Shown: one piece after another, positions 26,552 through 33,656 of the stretch
Position numbering within the stretch: the stretch's first letter is position 1
Layout: every line of letters starts with the position of its first letter
Assembly: GCA_006844635.1 (NCBI GenBank)
Contig: SPJO01000129.1
Coordinates: 1 to 36,882 of the forward strand
DNA from: Methylophilaceae bacterium
GTDB taxonomy: Bacteria > Pseudomonadota > Gammaproteobacteria > Burkholderiales > Methylophilaceae
DNA length: 36,882 bases
Direction of reading: 5' to 3'
Made by a program: the position numbers and the translations under genes
Notes under the pieces: generated by a model
Seen by the model: only the letters and a program-made list of their open reading frames with translations
What the model was told of the DNA's origin: nothing
Databases searched by the model: none

Positions 26552-26603
26552 TTTCTTGTAATCAACGTGGTATGATTCCAGTCAATAGATACTGGAGTTT
26601 TTC

Positions 26604-27815
26604 ATGAGCAAGCACGTGGTCTTAGGCACACCGTTATCCAACTCGGCAACAAAGGTCATGCTCCTCGGTAGTGGGGAATTGGGTAAAGAGGTTGTGATTG
26701 CCCTGCAGCGTCTTGGTGTTGAAGTCATCGCTGTGGATCGCTATGCAAATGCACCGGGTCATCAAGTCGCACATCGCGCTTATACGATTGATATGACGGA
26801 CAGCGATGCACTTAAAAGCCTTGTAGAGAAAGAGCGGCCACATTTAATTGTGCCAGAGATTGAAGCGCTGAATACTGACACGTTGGCTGAAATTGAAGCG
26901 GAAGGTATTGCCACCGTAATTCCAACAGTGAAAGCGGTGCAATTGACCATGAATCGAGAAGGCATTCGCCGTCTTGCAGCAGAAACACTTCAATTGCCGA
27001 CCTCACCATATGCCTTCGCCCGAAGTGAAAATGCGTTAAGAGCGAGCATTGATGATGGTATTGGCTATCCATGCTTTATCAAACCGACGATGTCATCATC
27101 CGGGAAAGGGCAATCACGTATTACACAAGACAGTGAAGTGAAAGCGGCATGGGACTATGCGGCTTCTGGCGGGCGTGTCGATCAAGGCGTGGTGATTGTT
27201 GAAGGTCAAATAGACTTTGATTTCGAGATTACTTTGCTGACTGTGCGTGCTAAGAATGAGCAGGGCGAAATACAAACCTATTTTTGTGAACCCATTGGGC
27301 ATCGACAATCAAAAGGCGATTATGTCGAAAGTTGGCAGCCACAAGCGATGTCAGACAAGGCCTTAGCAGCATCACAGGCTGTTGCAAAAGCGATTACGGA
27401 CGCGTTAGGTGGCTTAGGTTTATTTGGCGTGGAGTTGTTTATTAAAGGGGATGAGGTCTGGTTCTCGGAAGTCAGTCCAAGGCCGCATGATACTGGCATG
27501 GTTACAATGTGTAGCCAACGCTTAAGTGAGTTTGAGCTGCATGCGCGCGCTATTTTAGGCTTGCCTGTTGATGTGAGTTTAACTGCGGCAGGTGCTAGCG
27601 CAGTGATCTATGGTGGCGCTGATAGTAAAAATCTCAGCTTTTATGGCCTTGAAAAAGCACTGGCAGTGCCTAATAGTGATGTGCGCTTATTTGGTAAGCC
27701 TGAGGCATTTACACGTCGTCGCATGGGTGTCGCTTTGGCTACTGGCGACCATGTAGATGCTGCTAGAGCACTAGCGCAGCAAGTGGCGAGTGCAGTTAAA
27801 CCGCAGGCGGATTGA
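26604..27815 (+). CDS. purT: Formate-dependent phosphoribosylglycinamide formyltransferase PurT
   Basis: 403 residues, ATP-grasp enzyme. N-terminal preATP domain VMLLGSGELGKEVVIALQRL with VDRYANAPGHQVAHRAY and VPEIEALNTDTL. The ATP-grasp core has CFIKPTMSSSGKGQS and the metal-binding ELFIKGDEVWFSEVSPRPHD. The C-terminal domain includes AASAVIYGG-like and FGKPEAFTRRRMGVALA segments. It makes formyl-GAR from GAR, formate and ATP in purine synthesis, an alternative to folate-dependent PurN. The ATG has CTGGAG about 8 nt upstream, and that Shine-Dalgarno sequence lies in the 3' arm of a 6-bp inverted repeat (26577-26596). The stop overlaps the start of the haemoglobin gene (TGATG). Confidence 0.96.
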   Translation: MSKHVVLGTPLSNSATKVMLLGSGELGKEVVIALQRLGVEVIAVDRYANAPGHQVAHRAYTIDMTDSDALKSLVEKERPHLIVPEIEALNTDTLAEIEAEGIATVIPTVKAVQLTMNREGIRRLAAETLQLPTSPYAFARSENALRASIDDGIGYPCFIKPTMSSSGKGQSRITQDSEVKAAWDYAASGGRVDQGVVIVEGQIDFDFEITLLTVRAKNEQGEIQTYFCEPIGHRQSKGDYVESWQPQAMSDKALAASQAVAKAITDALGGLGLFGVELFIKGDEVWFSEVSPRPHDTGMVTMCSQRLSEFELHARAILGLPVDVSLTAAGASAVIYGGADSKNLSFYGLEKALAVPNSDVRLFGKPEAFTRRRMGVALATGDHVDAARALAQQVASAVKPQAD

Positions 27816-28234
27816 TGTTGGATAAAATTGACGAAGTTGGTTCAAATAAAGCCACCTTTTATGAGTTGCTCGGCGGTGATGAAGCGGGTAAGGAGAAGAT
27901 TCGTCAGCTAGTTGAAACATTTTATGATGTGATGGATCATGATCCAAAAGCGACTGGCCTGCGCAGTATCCATTCTGCAGATTTAACCGAAGCGCGAGAG
28001 AAGTTATTCATGTTTCTAACCGGTTGGACTGGTGGCCCGCAACTGTATATCGAGCGGTATGGCCATCCACGCTTACGCGCTAGGCATATGCCATTTGCCA
28101 TCGGCGAATCTGAAAGAGACCAATGGATGTATTGTATGATTACTGCGATGCATCAAATTGGTATTGAAGATCCTTTGTTGACGCAGTTATCAACACAGCT
28201 ATATGGCGTTGCGGATTTTATGCGCAACCAATAG
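27815..28234 (+). CDS. Group II truncated haemoglobin (trHbO type)
   Basis: 139 residues from ATG 27815, whose A is the last base of the purT stop. Group II hallmarks: Tyr B10 (Y37) in VETFYDVMD, the segment LFMFLTGWTGGPQLYIERYG, proximal His F8 (H91) in HPRLRARHMPFAIG, and Trp G8 (W104) in ERDQWMYCM. It is a 2-over-2 globin binding haem and O2/NO/CO. Group II members are linked to O2 handling, NO or peroxide detoxification, or redox sensing. The coupling to purT suggests a shared transcript; a metabolic link is not obvious. Confidence 0.94.
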   Translation: MLDKIDEVGSNKATFYELLGGDEAGKEKIRQLVETFYDVMDHDPKATGLRSIHSADLTEAREKLFMFLTGWTGGPQLYIERYGHPRLRARHMPFAIGESERDQWMYCMITAMHQIGIEDPLLTQLSTQLYGVADFMRNQ

Positions 28235-28361
28235 GGCGGTGAGCTTAAAGCAAAGCAGCATGATGATGCCTCTTTAACATGCTATGCAAAAAAGCCTTTG
28301 TTTTACTTCATGTGTGAGTTCAGGCATTATTAATAACTCTACATGAAAGCGTCAATAAATC

Positions 28362-30125
28362 ATGGCCGCAACAAATAAATCGACAAGCCAATTATCACAA
28401 GACTCAGCCGCAGCACGCGAGACACTTGAGAAAAGAATCCTAGCGCTTGATGAAGAAAGGCGCCAGTTGCTTGCGCGTGAAGCGCGTTATAAAGACTTTG
28501 CTGAGGCCTCGGCGGATTTCTTTTGGGAAACCGATGCAAGTCTAAATATTCGATTAATCAGTGAGGAATTTGAACACTTTCAGTTTGCGAAGCTCACGGA
28601 TTGTTCAAACACTTGTCATAGTCATACCTCGAATGAAGTGCTGAAGTTACTGCAAGCACATGAATCATTTGCAGATGTTGTTGTTTACACAGGTGATGAG
28701 GGGAGTTACACCTATCTTCGCATTTCAGCGAAGTCAGTTTTTGATGCGCAAGGGCACTTTGTCGGTTACAGGGGTATTGGCCGTGATGTGACAGCAACAA
28801 TCTCATTAAACCAACAAGTGGAGTTTCTCGCTACCCATGATGAACTTACTGGCCTACCTAATCGTAACCTGTTTAGGCAGCGCTTAGAACATGCCATCTC
28901 TAAAGCCGAGCGAACACAGAAGCAAATACTGTTGCTGTTTTTTGACCTAGATTATTTTAAGATGGTTAATGATACGCTTGGACAGGATGCTGGGGATAAG
29001 TTGCTGGTAGAAGCTGTTGAGCGGATATCTAAGCGCGCACGCGCGACAGACATCTTATGTCGCTTGGGTAGTGATGAGTTTGTGATGTTAATGGAAGGGG
29101 CTTCTCCACAAGATGGTAATCGTTTAGTTAGAGAGATTATTGCTGCATTTGAGCCAGCCTTCGAGATACATCAGCAACGTATTTATTGTACGGTTAGTAT
29201 CGGAGTGAGTGTCTATCCAGATGATACAACAGACCCTGAATCACTATTGCTCTATGCAGATTTAGCCATGTACCGTGCCAAACAGAGTGGAAGAAATAGT
29301 TTTGAGTTCTATACGGCAGAGCTTAATTTTATTGCACACCAGTGGCTTGAGGTGGAACAAGGTTTACGTCAGGGCTTAAAAGACGCACTATTCTTTCTAA
29401 TGTATCAACCGCAATACGATCATAAAACGGGGGCGCTAGTTGGCATTGAAGCTTTACTCCGTTGGCGGCATCCTGAGCATGGCTTAATCCCACCATTAGA
29501 GTTTATTAAGGTAGCAGAGCAGTCAGAACTGATTAATCAACTAGATGCATTTGTGTTGGAAGAAAGCTGCTCGCAAGTCAGACGTTGGTTAGATGCAGGC
29601 TATTCAGTGCCACGCTTATCGATTAATGTATCATCACGCCACTTTCGGTCTAACCGGTTGCATCAAGTGCTCATGCAGGTCGCAGGTACATATCAGATTC
29701 CACCCAAATCGCTATGTATTGAAATTACGGAACATGCATTGTTAGAAGAGGTGGATGCTGCGAAGCAGAACATGCAGCACATTAAAGATGCTGGCTTCCC
29801 CGTTTCTTTAAGTGATTTTGGTATAGGTCACGCTTCCTTGCTTTACCTGAAGCGCTGGGCAGTAGATGAAATAAAAATTGACCATACGTTTGTGTCGGGT
29901 TTGGGTACGAATGAAGAGGATGGTCAAGTGGTTAAAGGTATTGTCGCCTTAAGCCAAGCATTAGGCCTAAACGTCGTTGGTGCAGGTTTGGAGAATCGAG
30001 AACAAGCAGATATGCTCGCTGCATGTGGGTGTAAGACAATGCAAGGCTATTTATTTGCATTGCCGTTAGACGTGGAAGCGTTAGAAAAACTACTAAAAAA
30101 GTCTAAAGTCGTTAACGCTTTTTAA
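28362..30125 (+). CDS. PAS-GGDEF-EAL protein with degenerate catalytic sites (FimX-like)
   Basis: 587 residues. N-terminal coiled coil (about 15-45), PAS domain (about 46-148, with FFWETDAS and YRGIGRDVTA), GGDEF domain (about 150-315) and EAL domain (about 325-575). The GGDEF signature reads GSDEF (236-240), with an intact RxxD I-site (R227, D230). EAL itself is kept (E363-L365), as are N422, E454, K505, D507 and Q561. The DDFG motif reads SDFG (Ser at 484) and the AEGVE motif reads GAGLE (Ala at 541), so a metal ligand and the catalytic Glu seem lost. It is probably a c-di-GMP binding regulator rather than an enzyme, like FimX or LapD; FimX controls type IV pili. Its 3' end overlaps the convergent helicase gene by 14 nt. 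Confidence 0.93.
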   Translation: MAATNKSTSQLSQDSAAARETLEKRILALDEERRQLLAREARYKDFAEASADFFWETDASLNIRLISEEFEHFQFAKLTDCSNTCHSHTSNEVLKLLQAHESFADVVVYTGDEGSYTYLRISAKSVFDAQGHFVGYRGIGRDVTATISLNQQVEFLATHDELTGLPNRNLFRQRLEHAISKAERTQKQILLLFFDLDYFKMVNDTLGQDAGDKLLVEAVERISKRARATDILCRLGSDEFVMLMEGASPQDGNRLVREIIAAFEPAFEIHQQRIYCTVSIGVSVYPDDTTDPESLLLYADLAMYRAKQSGRNSFEFYTAELNFIAHQWLEVEQGLRQGLKDALFFLMYQPQYDHKTGALVGIEALLRWRHPEHGLIPPLEFIKVAEQSELINQLDAFVLEESCSQVRRWLDAGYSVPRLSINVSSRHFRSNRLHQVLMQVAGTYQIPPKSLCIEITEHALLEEVDAAKQNMQHIKDAGFPVSLSDFGIGHASLLYLKRWAVDEIKIDHTFVSGLGTNEEDGQVVKGIVALSQALGLNVVGAGLENREQADMLAACGCKTMQGYLFALPLDVEALEKLLKKSKVVNAF

Positions 30126-31464
30126 GTCCACCCAATAAAGCAGCGACAGGCGCTTTACGGTTGCTTCTAGTTGATCTCGGCTCTTTTTTCGAAGCATTAT
30201 CATTTTTACTGGCAACGTATGGCTCGTAGAAAAAAGGATCATTGCTTTTTTGTGATTTCTTAGCCGAAGTCTGGCTTTTGCTTCGCGGTGCTTTATGTTT
30301 GCTGTGAGAGACTTTCGTTTTTTCGCGAGCAACTTTTTTCTTAATGAGCTTTTCAATTTCTTCGAAGTATTTCTCTTCATCTTCAGAAACCAATGAAATG
30401 GCAACGCCGCTTGCGCCTGCACGACCGGTACGGCCAATGCGGTGTACATAATCTTCTGGTGCAGAAGGAATTTCGTAGTTAATCACCATCGGTAAGTCAC
30501 TAATGTCTAGCCCACGTGCAGCAACATCTGTGGCAACTAATGCTTTCACAGAGCCTTCTTTAAAAGCATCTAATGCAGCAATACGTTCCTTTTGTGTTTT
30601 ATCACCATGAATCGCATCAGCAGCGATGCCATCACGGACTAAAGCACGGCTTAAACGGTTAGCCGTTAACTTCGTTTTGGTGAACACAATCACTTGCTTT
30701 TCTGCATCTTCTTTTAACAACTGGGCTAATAATGGCTCTTTATCTTTTTGTGCAACGGCATAGGCTTTTTGTTGCACATTGTCATTGGTCGCATTGCTAC
30801 GAGCAACTTCAATTAAAGCTGGGTTGCTAAGAAACTCATCAGAAAGCTTTTTAATTTCTTTGGAGAATGTTGCTGAAAACATCAATGTCTGGCGTTTCTT
30901 GGGTAGCAGGGCTAGAATGCGTTTTAAATCAGGCATAAAGCCCATGTCTAGCATTCTGTCTGCTTCATCTAGGACTAAAAAGCGAACTTGATTGAGCTGA
31001 ACCGTCTTTTGCTCGACATGGTCAAGTAAGCGACCTGGTGTCGCAACGAGCACTTCGATACCTGTTTTTAATGCGGGTGTTTGTTTGCGAATATCAACAC
31101 CACCAAAAACACATAAGCTGCGTAAATTGGTGTTTTTAGCATAGGTCTTGATGTTTTCCTCTACTTGGATTGCCAGTTCTCGCGTTGGCGCTAAAATCAA
31201 TGCGCGAACAGGGTGCTTGGCAGGCGAGGTGCTTGTACTCGCCATTGGCAATAAACTGTTAAGGATAGGCAGCGTAAAGGCAGCTGTTTTACCCGTTCCA
31301 GTCTGTGCACCGGCCATGAGATCAATGCCGGTTAAGGCAATCGGTATTGCTTGCGCTTGAATAGGTGTCGGCGCGGTATAGCCAGTATCCGAGATGGCTT
31401 GCAGCAGTGGTGCTGCAAGCCCGAGTGATTCAAAGTCTTCTGCTATTTTGGTTTCTTTTGTCAT
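30112..31464 (-). CDS. DEAD-box RNA helicase, RhlE-like (helicase 1)
   Basis: 450 residues. Q motif in TAPTPIQAQAIP, motif I AQTGTGKTA, Ia PTRELA, Ib TPGR, II DEAD (in LVLDEADRMLDMGFMPDLKR), III SAT, then the second RecA domain with VIFTKTK, VATDVAARGLDISDL and HRIGRTGRAG. A Lys-rich tail (about 365-450) probably binds RNA. Members remodel RNA in ribosome assembly, mRNA decay and cold adaptation. The order of motifs and the 450-residue length fit the RhlE subgroup (E. coli RhlE has 454). The gene lies 23 nt after the restored reading frame of helicase 2 on the same strand, so the two are probably cotranscribed from 33568-33595. The Shine-Dalgarno sequence is weak. Confidence 0.92.
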   Translation of the reverse strand: MTKETKIAEDFESLGLAAPLLQAISDTGYTAPTPIQAQAIPIALTGIDLMAGAQTGTGKTAAFTLPILNSLLPMASTSTSPAKHPVRALILAPTRELAIQVEENIKTYAKNTNLRSLCVFGGVDIRKQTPALKTGIEVLVATPGRLLDHVEQKTVQLNQVRFLVLDEADRMLDMGFMPDLKRILALLPKKRQTLMFSATFSKEIKKLSDEFLSNPALIEVARSNATNDNVQQKAYAVAQKDKEPLLAQLLKEDAEKQVIVFTKTKLTANRLSRALVRDGIAADAIHGDKTQKERIAALDAFKEGSVKALVATDVAARGLDISDLPMVINYEIPSAPEDYVHRIGRTGRAGASGVAISLVSEDEEKYFEEIEKLIKKKVAREKTKVSHSKHKAPRSKSQTSAKKSQKSNDPFFYEPYVASKNDNASKKEPRSTRSNRKAPVAALLGGLKKR

Positions 31465-31487
31465 TGTCTAGTTATGCATGCCTTTAA

Positions 31488-31735
31488 TTATGCAAAATTA
31501 CGTGAGCGTCTAGCACCGTCCGTATTAGGGCGACGTGGCGCACGGTTACCTGAAGGAGTGCCATTTGATGGCTTGTGATTTTGATGGCGTTGAGCACGGG
31601 GCTTACCAAATTTCTCGTTAGAAATTTTAGCTGAGCCTCTATTAGCGTTATTGCCACGTGAATCACCGAAGCCTTTTGCTAATTCTTTAGCGAACTGCAT
31701 ATCGGTGTCTTTCGTATAGTTCACGCTATTACCAT
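31488..31735 (-). pseudogene. Displaced C-terminal tail of helicase 2 (frame broken upstream)
   Basis: After the helicase 2 stop at 31736-31738 the adjacent frame stays open to a TAA at 31488-31490. It encodes an Asn/Arg/Gly/Ser-rich tail of the same style as the helicase tail, including NYTKDTDMQFAKELAKGFG. Extended upstream, that frame stays open and equally N/R-rich back to about 31898 (DEQRSFGSRNDRND), where it meets the helicase frame after NNRN. So these bases are not a separate gene but the natural end of helicase 2, put out of frame by a single-base change near 31895-31905, or by a sequencing error. Confidence 0.8.
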
Positions 31736-33274
31736 TCACTTCGCCAGTTGGCTGCTGTGCTTGGTTGCGGTTAGCTTTGTTGCCTCTCGGTTTGTCGCTT
31801 CTTGGCTTGTTGTCAAAGTGGCGTGGTTTTTCTGACCGGTTAGGACGAGCGCTTCTATCGTTGCGGTCATTTCTGCTACCAAAGCTTCTTTGCTCATCAT
31901 ATTGCGATTGTTTTGCGCACGATTACCATTGCGTTCTGAATCGTTGCGATCACTGGCTGCGCGATTGCCGAAGCTACGGCCTTTCTCACCGCTGTTTCCA
32001 CGATCACCACGGTTATCGTTGCGTGATTGATAACCACGGCCATTACCTGATTTATGACCAGATGAATTACCACGACGGCCACGGCCTTTACCGCGTTTGT
32101 CATCAGGGGCGTTCATATTGATTGGTCTCTTTGGTTCAAAACCTTCAATGACGGTCGCTTCTATTTTTTGACCAGTGTATTGCTCAATCTTGCGTAAAAT
32201 ATGACGGTCCATATTGGCTGCAAATGAAATGGCAATGCCTTTACTACCAGCACGGCCTGTACGGCCAATACGATGGACATAATCTTCAGCAAATTTAGGT
32301 AAGTCATAATTAATCACGTGACTAATACCTTTGACATCAATCCCACGGGCTGCAACATCGGTTGCGACTAGCACTTGTACATTACCTTGGCGTAATTTTG
32401 TCAGCGTGCGATTACGCGCACCTTGTGTCATATCACCATGCAAAGCAGCCGTTCGGTGGCCTGCCGCATATAAATCGTCAGCTAATAAGTCAGCGTGGCG
32501 CTTAGTGCTGGTGAAAATGATGGCTTGATTAACATCTGGCTCAATCAACAGGTGCTCGAGTAATTTGTTTTTATGGTTCATGTCGTCAACATGATGGATG
32601 CGTTGCTCAATGTTTTCGTGTTTTTCTTTCTGAGCTGCAATTTGAATTTTAACGGGGTCTTTTAAGATGTCACGCGCAACGCGGGCAATATTACCCTCTA
32701 ACGTTGCTGAGAATAAGAGTGTTTGACGGTCTGCAGGCAGTGCTTCGCAAATACGTTCTACATCTGGCATAAAGCCCATATCTAACATACGGTCTGCTTC
32801 ATCAAGTACTAACATTTGTAAACGGCTAAGATCAATGCGGCCGCGTTCCATATGGTCAATAAAACGACCTGGTGTTGCAACTAGAATATCTAATGGCTGC
32901 GACAACAGCTTGTTCTGTAGTGGGTAAGGCATACCGCCAACGATACTCACGGTACGTGCACGCAGTTGCTTGCCGTACTTGCGTGCTGATTCGTTGACTT
33001 GTGCCGCTAGCTCACGTGTCGGCACTAGGACTAGGATGCGTGGTCCACGGCTTTTTGATTCATGCGGTGTTGCGAGTAGGTTCAGTGCAGGTAATGTAAA
33101 GCCTGCTGTTTTACCTGTGCCTGTTTGGGCAGAAGCTAAAATATCGCGACCTTCCATAACCGCAGGAATGGCTTGCGCTTGGATAGGCGTAGGGTTAGTG
33201 TAGCCCGCTTCCTCAACCGCTTTAAGGATTGATGGATGTAGGTTTAATGATGCAAATGTTGGTGCAGTAGACAA
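31736..33274 (-). CDS. DEAD-box RNA helicase, RhlE-like (helicase 2), C-terminal tail frameshifted
   Basis: 512 residues as encoded, from a TTG at 33274 chosen because AAAGGGA lies about 9 nt upstream and the protein then starts STAPTFASLNLHP. A TTG at 33316 is possible but adds poorly conserved residues. Motifs: Q motif NPTPIQAQAIP, I SAQTGTGKTAG, Ia PTRELA, TPGR, DEAD, SAT, VIFTSTKRHADLLAD, VATDVAARGIDVKG, HRIGRTGRAG, all intact. The tail (about 385-458) is Gly/Arg/Asn-rich, then changes to a Thr/Ala/Glu-rich stretch after NNRN, which signals a frame break. Corrected, the protein would have about 595 residues and end at 31488. The helicase core should still be made. It is first in the pair with helicase 1, with a long leader upstream. 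Confidence 0.88.
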   Translation of the reverse strand: MSTAPTFASLNLHPSILKAVEEAGYTNPTPIQAQAIPAVMEGRDILASAQTGTGKTAGFTLPALNLLATPHESKSRGPRILVLVPTRELAAQVNESARKYGKQLRARTVSIVGGMPYPLQNKLLSQPLDILVATPGRFIDHMERGRIDLSRLQMLVLDEADRMLDMGFMPDVERICEALPADRQTLLFSATLEGNIARVARDILKDPVKIQIAAQKEKHENIEQRIHHVDDMNHKNKLLEHLLIEPDVNQAIIFTSTKRHADLLADDLYAAGHRTAALHGDMTQGARNRTLTKLRQGNVQVLVATDVAARGIDVKGISHVINYDLPKFAEDYVHRIGRTGRAGSKGIAISFAANMDRHILRKIEQYTGQKIEATVIEGFEPKRPINMNAPDDKRGKGRGRRGNSSGHKSGNGRGYQSRNDNRGDRGNSGEKGRSFGNRAASDRNDSERNGNRAQNNRNMMSKEALVAEMTATIEALVLTGQKNHATLTTSQEATNREATKLTATKHSSQLAK

Positions 33275-33561
33275 ATGGTGTCCCTTTCTAAATAGTACAT
33301 AAAAGGGCGCAAGCAATAACGGATGTTACTTCTAATTGAATAGAATATCTAATCAACCAAGCAAACCACTTGGGTTAAATGAGTAACATATACGCAGAAG
33401 AAAGCTGAAAACGAATCAGGGACTTCTTTTACCGGCGCGCTGGCATGGCCACTAACCGATAAAATTAAGATGTAACGTCTATACTTCACGCGTTACGGTA
33501 GGTCAGGGCGATGAATCTAAAACTTTAAATTGCAAAAAAGATTGCAATAACGTTTTAACTT
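33275..33561 (-). promoter_or_regulatory. Long 5' leader of helicase 2 mRNA
   Basis: If transcription starts at the promoter at 33568-33595, about 287 nt precede the TTG start. The stretch contains ATTGC...GCAAT around a T-run (about 33529-33548) and GTAACG/CGTTAC (33472-33477 with 33491-33496) as possible stems. No gene is visible in it. Long structured leaders are known for cold-shock RNA helicases such as deaD/csdA; a regulatory role here is inferred. Confidence 0.45.
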
Positions 33562-33567
33562 GCGCGC

Positions 33568-33595
33568 AGTATAAACACTTATTTTGTAATGTCAA
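33568..33595 (-). promoter_or_regulatory. Strong sigma-70 promoter for the helicase pair
   Basis: Minus strand: TTGACA (33595-33590, 6 of 6), 16-bp spacer, TATACT (33573-33568, 5 of 6). This is the best promoter match I found in the window. It sits back to back with the typA promoter, whose -10 is at 33619-33624. Confidence 0.7.
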
Positions 33596-33615
33596 ATAAT
33601 AAAGCGTTGATATTG

Positions 33616-33624
33616 TGTTAGAAT
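33616..33624 (+). promoter_or_regulatory. Extended -10 promoter element of typA
   Basis: TGT directly followed by TAGAAT (33619-33624, 5 of 6). A TSS near 33631 would leave about 26 nt before the typA ATG. The -35 position (33596-33601) is poor, as is common for extended -10 promoters, and touches the -35 of the divergent helicase promoter. Confidence 0.5.
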
Positions 33625-33656
33625 CGCGCCCTTCAAAAACATATTGGCGCCCACTA

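Noticed and set aside
31892..31920. Programmed -1 frameshifting as an explanation for the broken helicase 2 tail
   Set aside because: No X-XXY-YYZ slippery heptamer in the right frame and no clear downstream hairpin; an indel or sequencing error is simpler.
31765..32121. Open frames on both strands within the helicase 2 tail region
   Set aside because: Low-complexity shadows of the Arg/Asn/Gly-rich tail codons.
33244..33300. Short upstream frame (MYYLERDT...) overlapping the helicase 2 start
   Set aside because: No ribosome-binding site and only 18 codons; likely chance.
33615..33656. Upstream GTG start for typA
   Set aside because: The extra residues are not conserved in TypA and the codon lies on the extended -10 element.
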